A program made the translations under genes and the position numbers. The notes under the pieces were generated by a model. The model did no database searches. It was not told where the DNA came from and was given only the letters and a program-made list of their open reading frames with translations. 64,000 nt of DNA from NCBI GenBank assembly GCA_003260075.1, contig QLIY01000574.1:33038-97037 (forward strand). The letters run 5' to 3'. Numbering within the stretch: the first letter of the stretch is position 1; every line of letters starts with the position of its first letter. Shown here in pieces: positions 1-12,300 of this stretch. Origin of the DNA: Phallusia mammillata (Eukaryota; Chordata; Ascidiacea; Phlebobranchia; Ascidiidae).

Positions 1-538
1 GCTGTGATGACTTTCTACAAAAAAAATAAAAACAGACAAAAAATGTTATCAAGCTGGATGTTGTGTGTAATGTTCTAATAAAAAACAAACAATTTATTTG
101 TTAAAACAATGGTTACACAGGACCTATGCAATCATTTAAACTGCATTTTGTTTGTGTACAGTTGGCATTGATAAAATTTGTTAGTTGTATCAATAATTAT
201 TACTGAAGTTGATGATATTTGAGAGAATGCTAGTTTTGCTAGTCTTTAAACTTGTTTTTAGTAAATATTCAGTCTAATAGGAACCAAAAGATCGTGAGTA
301 ACAACTGAAATGCCTCATTTAAAAGTTGCCAAAACTGAAACAAAATCTTTAAGTTTTGATAAAAAAATGTCACTTAAACTCTTATATGTTGCAGATAAAT
401 GTTATGTATGATTAGTAACCATTGCATTGAGGCATTTATTTTGTCTATTGGTCCAGTAGTAATGAGTCAATAAGATTTTTTTGTCCCATATACCAAAAAA
501 TCAAGAGCAATTTTTAACTCAGTCTTTAAAATATATAT

Positions 539-1133
539 CAGTGGTTCTTAACCAGGGGGGCGCCAGACATTTCCAAGGGAGGCGTGAGCCAAAAGTTAAA
601 TTAACTTTAATTTTGCAAGTGTAGTGTATTGTTTGCGACCACAAACGTTTTCAAAAAGAAATGAATATGATGATGCAATACCTTATGGCCTAACACAAAT
701 TTTGAGTAATGACATACGTGGCAAAGTTTGTCAGTTTAAAACAGGGGTCACCAATTTGTCACATACCAACTAAAAGTGTCACATACCAACTAATGCACGT
801 TTATTCTACCACAAAGAACTACAAAGGCAATTGTTCGCACACAATTACTATTCTTTGCTTTTGTCTGTGACGTAACAAACTGCTTTCAGATGATTCTATG
901 CCTTGTAATCTTGTTCCAGGTAAAATTATTACTAAAATGTATTATGAATGTTTGCACAATCTTTAACGCCCCGGGGTCGTAATTAGGTGATCCCTAGTTT
1001 ACAACAAACTTCTGGTAGTTCCATTGCTGCATGTGTTCAAAAAAAATGTCGTTTTTTGCCTGTTTCAGGGGGGCGTGAAGTGCCCGACAAACACCTTAGG
1101 GGGGCGTGGACAAAAAAAGGTTAAGAACCGCTG
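539..1133. mobile_element. Non-autonomous hAT-like element in CFAP276 intron
   Basis: Left end CAGTGGTTCTTAACC and right end GGTTAAGAACCGCTG are inverted repeats (14 of 15 match). They are flanked by an 8-bp direct repeat atatatat (531-538 and 1134-1141), the target-site size made by hAT transposases. The 595-bp interior has no transposase-like reading frame. The target repeat is low complexity, but five other elements in this window have the same ends and clear 8-bp repeats, which supports the call. Confidence 0.8.
742..996. mobile_element. Smaller hAT-like element nested in the 539-1133 element
   Basis: The left end CAGGGGTCACCAA and the right end TTAGGTGATCCCTA are imperfect inverted repeats. 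They are flanked by gtttaaaa (734-741) and gtttacaa (997-1004), a 7 of 8 match. Just inside the left end a 15-base unit gtcacataccaacta is repeated twice. No coding capacity is seen. The ends are less exact than in the other copies, so this is a moderate call. Confidence 0.5.
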
Positions 1134-1584
1134 ATATATATACTTAACAAAGTGGTGTAAGGCAGAAATATTTGCTTTAAACCAGTTGTTATCAACTAGT
1201 GGTCCAAAGACCTCTGAGTTATTGGCTATTTCCCAATTTATTGGTGGCAAATGACCTGAAATTAGTTAATAACTACTGCTTTAAGCCAAACTTTGACTAA
1301 CTGTTTGTTTGAAAGAATAATATGTTTGAATCAAAATATGACAAAACTCTTACATAACCAGTTAGTATGAACAATTTTTATGGTAATGACCAAAAACGTT
1401 TAGCACTTTAAGTTGTTTAATGTTTGGCATAAAGCAAAGAATCTAGCTTTGAACCACATTTTCACACTCTGTTACAGTATATTTTGCAGACTGAATTAAA
1501 CTTTGTCCATGACCTAAAATACCTGAAAACTACTACAATTTGCCAATGCATGTGATGTTACTGCAGAGAGTTATGTTGACTTAC

Positions 1585-2139
1585 GAATTGCTCCTTCAAT
1601 ACTATGCGGACTTTCATTCTTTGATGATTCAGTAAATCTCAGAGGGGGGTATTGTGGATTGAATGGTGGTGGAACTTCTTTTTGACGATTTTTCAGCAGT
1701 CGTCTATGTTATCATCACAATAAAAATGGTATTAGCGTTTAATTTTTTAGACAAATAATATTTTACCCATGATTGTCAGTGACAGTTTCCTTTTGTGTCA
1801 ATGTAGCATTATTTCCACTCAGAAATTTGTTGTGGTGGTCATACTGAGATTTAATAACAAAGTCAAGACTGTCATTAGGTGCTTGGGGATCAAAATGATA
1901 TATTTCTTGGCGAGCACTTGCAAGTGTAGGTGTTCGGTTGAGGCGATTCCAAGGATTCATCTGTTGTGCTTCACTTACACTTTCATGGAAAGGGCTTTTC
2001 TAAAAAAAGTAATTTGTGGAACACAATGTTGAAACATATTCTACTTTACAAATTATTTTACCTGTGTACTACGTGTGCCAACGAAGTCATCATCATTTTG
2101 TCGCTGTGGAAATGGAAATGGGTCACGTCCAGATGGCAT
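1585..2139 (-). CDS. CFAP276: CFAP276 (C1orf194-like), axonemal microtubule-associated protein; 3' end off window
   Basis: Coding exons on the minus strand are 2139-2062, 1999-1767 and 1703-1585, with matching phases 0/0, 2 and 1 and GT-AG borders. The translation starts MPSGRDPFPFPQ and contains NPWNRLNRTPTLASARQEIY, YHFDPQAPNDSLDF and ESPHSIEGAI. These line up in order with human CFAP276 (MPPTRDPFQQP, PWSRLNSTPTITSMRRDAYY, SIQGSI). The vertebrate protein is a small (about 170 residue) inner component of ciliary doublet microtubules; here 143 residues are visible. The last exon, expected to carry a Gly/Ser-rich end, was not found in 1-1584 and is probably off the left edge. A strong 3' splice site (ag at 2145-2146) lies only 5 nt before the ATG, so the 5' UTR is either split by an intron or supplied by spliced-leader trans-splicing. 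Identification is firm; the cilium role is known for the family, not shown here. Confidence 0.9.
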
Positions 2140-2144
2140 ATTTG

Positions 2145-5100
2145 CTGACAGCAAAAAGATAATATTTCAGAGCTTAATGCAAATGTATCTAAATATGTTT
2201 TACCAGTTAGTTTTTGGTACAGTGTGGAAAATATTGAAATACATATTTTTAAAATACATTTCAGTAATGGCCTGAAGTCTCTAGACAAGCTTACTTTCGG
2301 ATGCAAAAAAGACACGTGACACAAGTAAATGAGAAATATAATGAAAGCAAAATTAATTCATACGCAATAAATGGTAAATCTGCAGCAAAATAATCCAGAA
2401 TGTAAAAAGTACATTTGCAGACAACAAAAATATTCGGATTTCTATTTCCCAACTTCAGCAGCCGTAAAGCATAAATTCGTTACTGGCAGTATAAATATTT
2501 AACCAATATAACATGGCAAACTCGGTCAAAACGTTTCTGCAAAACCAAAGACTCATGCCACTGCTGTATCAAATTCCACAGATTCACCCGCGTACCTGGT
2601 TGTCATTGACTACAAAACAGCGCTTTGTGTGGCAAACAATAGTTTAATTTTTTTTTTAAAAAAAAGGTTTCATTCGCATTTTCTGTGAGATAAAAAATGT
2701 ATTACATTGTTACATCAATAACCTTTAAACACCTTTTTTACGTTTATAAATGTAATTACTGTTTCAATTTCAAAAAACTTATGAGGATACCTTTTCAATC
2801 GAATCATATTCACCGTTTTAACATCCTGCACATACATGTAAGTGCGACACGACAAGGAAGTTATACGCGATTATGTGTGGTTCGCCAAAAGCATCGATGC
2901 CTTCCACAACCGATTACAGATTGTAGAAAATCCGTTGCTGATTTTTAGTTTATTATTGGTATGTTACCCCGAGCTCCCGAGAAAACTACTGAGAATCATT
3001 TTCATAAAAAACTATTAAAACCAATGGTGAAAATGATAGATTGCAAAGAAGTAATATTACGAAGCAAGTGTGAAGAATGTTCTTCAGCTCATCTTGTGTA
3101 GGCTAACCCGCAAACGATTTTAATGACCTTAATCATTATTGAGAAATCAGTCAGTTTTGTATATTGGGGTAAAAACGCACTTCTAGATAGGCTACACCAA
3201 TTATTTCATGTCATAAACTTTTGACTGGTCAGCGGGTAGCGATTTGAATGGTCGATATAGTATTTTTTAAAGTTCGCGCGGCAAACAAAATTTTGGCCTT
3301 AAGCCCGAAATTTCGGCATCGCTAGTTTTTAGCTCCATGGGTGCATGCATGTAAGATTAGGATCAGTAGTGATTTTTTAATTGAAAGCAACTGACTACAG
3401 GCCTATGGCTCTTTAAAGCTTTATCTCAAAAGGCGTTTGTTCTAAAATCTATTTGCGCGTTGTGCCGCTAGACATCTAGGCTATCTACGATTTATTATAA
3501 ATTGTCATCCACTCATGCAGGTCAAAAAGTCGCCCACAAAATTTGCCATGGATTTAGCCTATACACCACTTGTTTAAATAGTTTTTTGAGTAGGCTACTC
3601 CTTGTTTTACACAAGTAAAAAAGCAATGTTTCAGTTGTTTTCCATGATCCAGATTTTTCTTTAGGTGAACCCGCAATTACATGTGACGAATGGGCATCGT
3701 TATTTTCGGATTACTGTAATATAAGTTATTCGGATTTGCAGCGCTGTTATAATAAAAGGATATCCAATGTAGCCTACGTAGTCGTTGGCTGTGAACCCTG
3801 TTGAAGAGCTTAATACAAATTATAGTCTTCAATTCAAATTAGTTTGGCACAGTAATCTTTAAGGGGTATAAATACCGCATACACAGCCTACATCTGTATC
3901 TATACAAATGCTATGTGTGCAAGAAACCTACACGTTATCAACCGACTAGACAGCGCACACGACACGAGGCCAGAGATGATGCAGCTGTTAAACGTCTGTT
4001 TTGAGAAATGACACATTTGCCATTGAACAGCCGCTTAGTAAGGCGCTGGATTTGGTACTGCCCGACTGCGGATTGTCAATCATGAAGCGAAATTATCAGG
4101 CGGTGTGTCAGTGTCTTGCTACCATTCCCAAAGGTGTTCGGCCCGAGCGGCGCAACGATTCAAGACTCAGTGTGGAGACAAATAAAAGCTGGAGTAAAAG
4201 GGGTCGTTACACGCAAAGAAGGGAATGCTGAATTTCAGCATACTGCCAAATGTTGCAACCTATGTAATACAGCAGAATAGTTCTTTTCCATTGGAAATTA
4301 ACTTTTACAGACAGCAAGGAAAACTTGGCGCTTGTTACGGAGTGTTAGATTTATAAGTGATACAGCCAAACAGAATTGTTACAAATGTTCCTAAGTTGAA
4401 TAAGGCGGCTTTATTAATGTTTATAGCAATTTATCGCTGATTTTAAGCTCTGAGGGGCGGTTCATGCCGTTTGACAAGCTTTATACCAAATCAAGTCAGT
4501 GTCTTAGACCAGTGATTTTTAACCTGGGTGCCTCAAGACGGGGTACCGGAACAAGATTTTATTAACTTATTAAGTTTACATTTATTTTGAAACTCGCTAT
4601 TGTAGAGGAGACACACGATGTTAAAATGTTCACCCCTAGTGTTGAAGGGTGCACGTGTTCTGCATCCGCCATCTAGAGAGCATTTCTCTTACCCAAACTT
4701 GTTGTTAGGGTACGATCTACATTATAAGGCATGCAGTCATGCACGTTACATAATTGATGTGTATAATTTCAAGTATGATTGCAAATATTTTTTTTATTTA
4801 CATGAACACTTAACTTTCGATACTTAATTATAAAACGTTAAATGCAAAATTTGTTTTAAAATGACTCTAGCTCTAGAAACACTAAACATTTTTGGTTAGT
4901 GGCGTGGGGTGTCGCATATTTTTTTAGTCATAAACAAGAGTGCGGTGCTCAGCATTCCATAATAAAGAGTAGTCGCTATTCTACATTCACGCTTTAGGGC
5001 TGTCCCCCCAAAATTTATGTTATCTAGTTAGATTTATAATTTATTTTTTTAGCGGTACAAGTCATACTGCAACATTGTAAGTATGCAGTACACAAACAAA

Positions 5101-6334
5101 GACGACTCTAAGTTAAGTATTTTCTTATTTGGAAGAACATATAGCCCAGTGCCAATCAAAGTTACTTCTAAGTTATTTATTTTCCCAAAAAGGGAAAAAC
5201 CAAAAAATGAAATAAAAGTTCTCAAAAAAAATTACTAGCGAAAACATAGAAAAACTATTGGCTAAAACAATCATCAAGCAGAAATTGCTGTGCAACGTCG
5301 AAACGGTAAGTAACGCATAAAAAATTAGAAGGGCACGATTGTTGAGTGAGGGCTATACGCGCTGCAGCTATATCGTCATCACAAGGGCTGTATGTAACTT
5401 GGGCTTACAGGAAAGTGAGGTTGGCGCATGTGGTATACTTATCAAAATAAAAATATACTTATGAAAATGCATATTTTGACTGTCATAAACCTATGTACCA
5501 AATGGCTTATAGCGCCACATAAATATCTCAGAGATCAACAATTTTACCCTGTCCCATCTTTTGACCTTGTTCTTTCTACGCAACAAGCTTCTACAGCATG
5601 ATAATTAATGTAATTCATGTTTAATGAAACACGAGATAATAAAAAATACTGTTTATCGATTTTTGGGATGCAGAGCTGAACGTCATCATTGACAATAAAA
5701 ATTAAAAATTTGCTTACAGTAAAAATTAAGTAAAAGGCGATAAAGTTAACAATTCGCCATACATTTAAACACAAAACCGTGCAATCCGATTGTTTGTCAC
5801 AACGATAAATTTGTCTCCTGAAAGCGCCATATTTTTGAACATAAAAACTCAATCGGCAGAACATAGAAGTTAATTAGTTTTGCCTGTACACCACAGGGGA
5901 TTAATACAAACAGTTAGCTGCCTTATAACTGTCTGGTGCTTACATTTTCATTCCGTGTATAGTTTTTGAGGGTGCTATAGTAATAAATAAATAATTTCAA
6001 TAATCAAAGTTGCTGTTTGCTGATATTTTATTTTGTGTGTAATCCATACGATAATATGACACGATTTCTCACAAACTACTTTTAAACACTTATATTTAGT
6101 TAAATCTTACATTGTGCTCTACATAACCATGTATAAAAGAAGGATTGGTCATTGTAAATAAATATTACCCTCAATAATAAACTGTTGTTATGTTTTTATC
6201 CAGCAACCCTCGCCAAAATTGTCAAATTCGGGCGTGGAAAGTAGCCACACGGCCTGTAATAGTCGAATTAACAGCAACTGTGTAAACACTTGACTGCTTC
6301 AAGCTACTCGAGCGGAACGGTTTCGTGTTCTCGA
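2145..6334. other. Spacer between divergent CFAP276 and filamin; no gene recognised
   Basis: A+T-rich sequence with only short, unsupported reading frames. A single decayed hAT-type end (ccagtgatttttaacctg, near 4510) has no partner that I can see. The region should hold the promoters of both divergent genes, but apart from the CCAAT/TATA pair next to filamin I see no specific site. Confidence 0.5.
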
Positions 6335-6367
6335 CCAATCACGTCGGTTTTTGGAGCTGTATATAAA
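6335..6367 (+). promoter_or_regulatory. CCAAT and TATA motifs just upstream of filamin
   Basis: CCAAT at 6335-6339 and TATATAAA at 6360-6367 form a plausible core promoter. The TATA box begins only 19 nt before the ATG at 6379. A normal start site about 30 nt downstream of TATA would therefore fall after that ATG and favour the Met at 6433, where the protein begins to match vertebrate filamins (MPATER...). Either this TATA is not used, or translation begins at 6433. Confidence 0.4.
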
Positions 6368-6378
6368 CCGGTGCGAAA

Positions 6379-9300
6379 ATGGAAAACAACACTGAAGCGT
6401 GTGTTTCAAGTGGTGATTACTACGACGAGGAAATGCCTGCCACTGAAAGAGAATTAGCAGAAGATGCTCCTTGGAAGCAAATTCAAAAAAATACATTTAC
6501 CAGGTGGTGCAACGAACACCTAAAATGTATCAACAAACGTTTGGCAAACTTAGAAACCGATCTTTCAGATGGGTTGAGGTTGATTGCTCTGCTCGAAGTT
6601 TTATCGCAGAAAAAAATGGAGCGCTATAACAAGCGTCCAAACTTCAGGCAAATGAAATTAGAAAATGTCTCCGTGGCATTGAAGTTTTTGGAAAGAGAGA
6701 GGATTAAGCTTGTCAGCATTGGTAAGGATGTGTCAATAAAAACTAGACACCTTGAACATTGATAAAATTTGAGTAGTAATAGTTTGTCACTAAATCCAAC
6801 AGCTAAATGCATTTGGACTTCCAAGTTATGGACTTTGTAAACAGCTAGAAGCTAGATCAGTGACAGGCAACAGCACCAATACTGCAGCACTGTAGCTGTT
6901 GGTCATTTGCCGCGGGCGAAAGATGCCTTTGATTGTCCAAAGTTGTGTTGTACTGCACTTAGTTGATCCCCTGATCACGAAATCGCTTGCCATGTGCTTT
7001 AAAGTAGAACGTTTGTGATCCTTTTGCTGATGACTGCAGAAAACGTTGACAGTGTTTACATAACTTTAATTAGATTCATTGCTACAAACTTACGGGAAGT
7101 TACTTTCAGTAACCACACAACATAACAAGGCACTGGCACATGTCTGCTTGCAGTGATATCAAAAATATTTCCTGTAGCTCACACATATTCGCATACATAC
7201 GGAAACAGCTATTGTGTCACACTAAGTAAACCTAACTGGCGTTTACTATACCATATGCTAATTAGTCGGGACATCAGCTCTGATGTTTTCGTTTGGAATG
7301 TCACGGTTTGGCGTCAACTCACATTGCCGTGTTACTGTAATGCACAAATAATAAAGACGTTTGTTTAACGGGTGTTTCCAGACCGCATATTAAAAAAACT
7401 GGTTTTTAATACATAGTCCCAACGCAACGTCTGTTTGTATTGCAGACAGCAAAGCTATTGTGGACGGAAATCTGAAATTGATTCTTGGATTGGTATGGAC
7501 GCTTATTCTCCACTATTCCATATCTATGCCGATGTGGGATGATGAAGACGAAGAGGAAGAAAAGGCTCAAGCTACTCCAAAACAACGCCTGCTTGGATGG
7601 ATTCAAAACAAAATTCCACAAATGCCTATCACAAACTTCAAGAATAACTGGCAGGATGGCATCGCGTTGGGTGCTTTGGTTGACAACTGTGCCCCAGGTG
7701 AGCAATATTATTCGACAAGTTGTTAAAAATTAGTTTTCATTTGTAGGCCTACTTTACGTTTGTAGTGTTTTATCCTCGTGTTTATAAACCTCCCATACCG
7801 CGGTCGTCTCACGCTATTTCGAGTGTCGCGTCATAGATTTTCCGTTGACTTCGTATCGAGTTTCTGTGTGGACAACAACCCACGTTACCTTTCTCACTCT
7901 AAATTTCTTTCGTGCTGTACTGTTCGCATCACTGTTTTTTCCTTTCCTCTTTTCTTCTCGAGGTCTCTGTCCACAATGGGAGGATTGGGATCCACATAAC
8001 AAAGTTGAAAATACAACTGAAGCGATGAACCTCGCCGACGACCATCTGGGTGTGGCGCAGGTGAAAACAAAACACAAGCGCACAAAACAATGGGGCATGA
8101 AATGTTGACTTTTGTTCTGTCTATGCTTCTGTTTTCACTTTTATTACGACTGTTTGTTGCATCGACCTGTTGTTATATTATGATCATAATGATATGCTGT
8201 TGCCTGTGATGTGTTGCATGTACCATTTGCTTGCGTTGTGCGAATTCACTTCATATGTACCAATAGGGCTGTGTCCCGATTGGGAAGATTGGAATCCTGA
8301 CGATGGCAAGGACAATGCAGCCGAAGCTATGAAGCTTGCAGATGAGTGGCTTGGCGTTCCACAGGTAAACTAGCCTTTACCAACACATATCGAGTTTCTG
8401 TAATGTTGCATGCAGGTTTCACATCCACAGCGGCGTTATGCACCGTTTGCTTTGAATGAGTTTGTTTGAAGCATTTTTGAGGGTTTGCTCACAAACAACC
8501 AGGGTCTAATCACATAATTCAAAATTGCATTTGACATGTTGTAAAGAAGTACCGACACATACATTATTTACATATTTTTGAAAGCTCGAAAATTACGGAT
8601 TCGTTTAACACTTAAGATCATTCATAAAACCACTAAGCATCAAATTTACTTTTTATGGTGAAGTTTGTTTCGGTATTATGCATTAGAATGCTTTAACAAT
8701 GTGATAGATGTTGCGTTTAAGTCGATTAGGTAAATAGAGTAAGTCATCATTTACAAAGACCGCAAAAATGTGCGACGGCAAGTGCGGCAGATGTGTTTAC
8801 CAAATAAGGCATCGAACCTTACTTCGCCCGGTCTGTTGCGTCATTGTGTTCGCTCGCGCGTAACGTAACTGTGCCTGAAGCAAAAGTGGTAATTCACTGA
8901 CGATCAAATCCAATTTTGCTGATTTTACGCCACCAAAGTTTAACGGCTTGCAATGAACTTGTAATTGTGTGTCATAGGTTATAACACCCGAGGAAATTAC
9001 CAACCCCAATGTGGACGAACTGAGTGTGATGACCTATCTATCCCAGTTTCCAAAATCTAAACTGAAGCCAGGGGCGCCACTTAGACCCAAAACTAACTCT
9101 AAAAAGGCTCGTGCGTACGGAAAAGGTACCTAAAACTAAAAATGCGTTTTTATTTAAGTTTTGCAAGGATGCATGTTAATTGTGCAGGAGTTGAGCCAAC
9201 TGGATTAAAAGTTGGACAGCCCGCACCGTTTACTGTTGAAACTATCTCTGCTGGAAGCGGTGAGCTATTCGTCTATTTGACGGACCCAGAAGGCCACAAA

Positions 9301-12300
9301 CAGGAATTAAAGCCAGTTGCCAATAACGACAAGTTGAAAACATTCTCTGTCGCATATTACCCAATGATTGCTGGCAAATACAAGGTAACGTACCGACTAC
9401 CGATGCTCTTTCGAATGATGTAAGGTACATACAAGACAACTTTTACTTGGTGTTTACGCGGCTGGTCTAAGCAAACGTGAATGTCAACATACCGGTGTGC
9501 CTGATCAGTGGCTATGAAATTCCGTTTACAGGTGGAAGTTTTGTTTGCTGGAAGTGGAATTCAAAAGAGTCCATTTGTAGTAGATGTGGAAGATTCTCCA
9601 GTGGATGTAAGTCGTGTTATAGCCAAGGGTCCTGGACTTCAACCTGGAAATGTGATTAACGCTCCTACCCACTTTGACGTATTTACTGAAGGTGGGTCTT
9701 AAACATTCGAAGTGGGTTGCTGTGTAATTGAACGAGTCTAAGGTTTAATCGATTCATACAGGCGCCGGCGTTGGACATGTGGACGTGGTAATCGAAAATC
9801 CAACCGGTTGTCAAAAATCCGTGGTTCCCAGCATAAAACCTATATCAGAAAATGTCTACCGCGTTACTTATACACCCGAAAAAAATGGTCCCCACCAGGT
9901 ACATGTCATGTTTGCCGAAGAAACAATTCCGAAGAGCCCCTTTGAAGTGAACATCTCCATGCGTAAGTGTTGATCTATTTTGCAAATAAAAAATCATTAC
10001 AATATAATATACTGTAGTTACGACGTTTTTGCGATATGATCAAATAGTTAAATGTAAGTAAGATTGCATCGCAAAAAATTTAAAACTGATAAAGCTTACA
10101 TTTGTAAATTAAACTTACTTGTTTGTAACGCATATTTTTCCTGGGTAAAAAACGTTTAAAGCATGACAAACTGGCCACTAAACGCCAAAAAACGCAATTC
10201 TAATATCCTGTTACATCCCCATAACCTTTTCGAGCATAAATAACATGGAATACTAAAACGACTTTTGCACGTCACAGCATTTAATCCTGCAGCAGTTTGG
10301 GCGGAGGGAAAAGGAGTAGACCCAGAAGGTTTGACGATTCGTCAAAGTGCCGAATTTGTGGTTCACACTGAAAACGCGGGAGATGGCAAGCTGGAAGTAA
10401 AGTGCATTGGTCCAAGTAAGTAAAAACTAGGCATTCTCGACTTTTTCCCATTTCACTGCTTCGTTTTTATTAGATGGAGTAACGGAATTGGTAAATGTAC
10501 GAGATAACGGCGATGGGACCCATTCCTGCGATTATTTTCCAGTCAAACCAGGACAGTATGTCATCGGTATAACATACAGTGGAAAGCCAGCCTCGAAGAG
10601 CCCGTATAAGGTAACGCACTGATAATTTTGTCCGCCTGTAAAACATGCCAGCACCACTAGACTTCTTTTCAGGTGGGTGCGATGTGATTCACTGTCCTGT
10701 AATATCATGTTGTTTCAACTCAGTTTGGGTTTGACTTTAACGTTTGAGTGAGTAGACATTTGTCGAGACGTGACGTCAGTCTCTTTAAGTCAAGTAATAG
10801 ACCATGTCCTATAAAGGTAGCCTGCCTTTCAGGTTACGTCGCAAGCACTTTTTCGGCGTGTATTTGTTATCCCTTCACTTCACCGCTGCATGTCGCCGGC
10901 GGCTACACAAACTTGTGGTGTTGGTTTTGGACGTTTTATTGCTGCCCAATTTTGGCGCTGTCGTCGTTCCCCCAGTCAATGCCAGTCACTGAATTAGCGG
11001 GGGAAGGGGTCGTCACATTTTTCCTGTCAAACAACTTGTCTGCGATATTCATAAAGGTTCTATCGCTGGTTATTTCCTTTCATTGAAGTGGAATTGCTTC
11101 GCTAATACCAACTATGAATAACTGGATATGCTGTCACAAAAAGCAGTGGAAATGCGCTTGCGACGAAGATTTCAACTTACATGTCATCTGGTTTGCAGGT
11201 TTATATTTCATCGCCACCGGACCCCAGCAAAGTCAAAGTTCAAGGACCTGGCGTAGAACCAGGAAATATAGTTGGAGACCCGACTTATTTTGATGTGCTT
11301 ACTTCCGGTAATTAAGTTTTGTAAATACGATAAAAAAGATTGTTTTGCCAACAAATGTTACATCCGCTATGTCGGATGCTGAGTTGTCATGAAACAAAAA
11401 AGCAGATACTCAATGTTAACAAGTGATCTGTTCTATACCAGCTGCGTTATCCGGTCGATTTTCAAGACCACTTGGAAATAAAGTTGGAAAATACTCTGGA
11501 GGTTATAAACTGACCACAGGTTTCTACAGCTCCTGCATGAATAATGTCTGTTTCATATTGTTCATGTATACTACATAACTTACAATCGTTTTCGGCATGA
11601 TGTATAAACTACATCGGTGTGCATCAATTTGGCTTGCTCACGCCAGGCAATTACGTGCTAATATTGCAAAAGCGCTTCGTTTTGTCAAGTAAATTGGTGG
11701 TCAATTGTTTCTTGCTTGTTTGCCCGTTATGACGATATAAAGTTGTTAATTCAAATTTAAACTAAAACAAGTCAAGCAAATCATCACATAACGGCGGCAT
11801 GCGTCATCTCAATACTGCTGTACGTTTTGTCAATTGTTTTGCTTATCGGCGGTTGTTGATTGCTTTTTATGGCTACGCAGATTCTGGGAAAGGAAATGTT
11901 GAAGTGACTTTAGTGGGTCCGAACGGGAAAAAAGATCTCATTCCAGTACAATTGGAAAGTCGGGGAAATGATGTCATTCGTGGCACCTACACACCTCAGC
12001 AAGCTGGCCCACACAAACTTTACGTGGAATTTGCCGGACAGCCTGTGCCGAAGAGTCCCTATTTAGTCGACATCAGTCCATGTGAGTTATTCTAACTTTT
12101 CAAAAACGACCGCAATTATTTAAAAACAAATGTATGGTGAAAACAAGTAAAGTTATTTGTTTCAGCAAGGATTACAGAGCCTAAATTATCCAAAGCAGCT
12201 TTCCAAATATTACCCAAAACATCAAGCAAGTTAGCCCCCGTTTCTAGCATCAAACCGTTAAACCTCACAACTGCATCAGGTTCTCTTTCATTCCATATAT

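Noticed and set aside
4001-4231. 76-codon plus-strand frame upstream of filamin
   Set aside because: No recognisable domain and no splice or promoter context.
5544-5864. 106-codon minus-strand frame
   Set aside because: Low-complexity, A+T-driven composition with no family resemblance.
10671-10686. Possible short alternative terminal filamin exon (acceptor ttttcag then a stop after four codons)
   Set aside because: Would truncate the protein after repeat 3, with no supporting feature; the downstream exon 11199 joins in phase.
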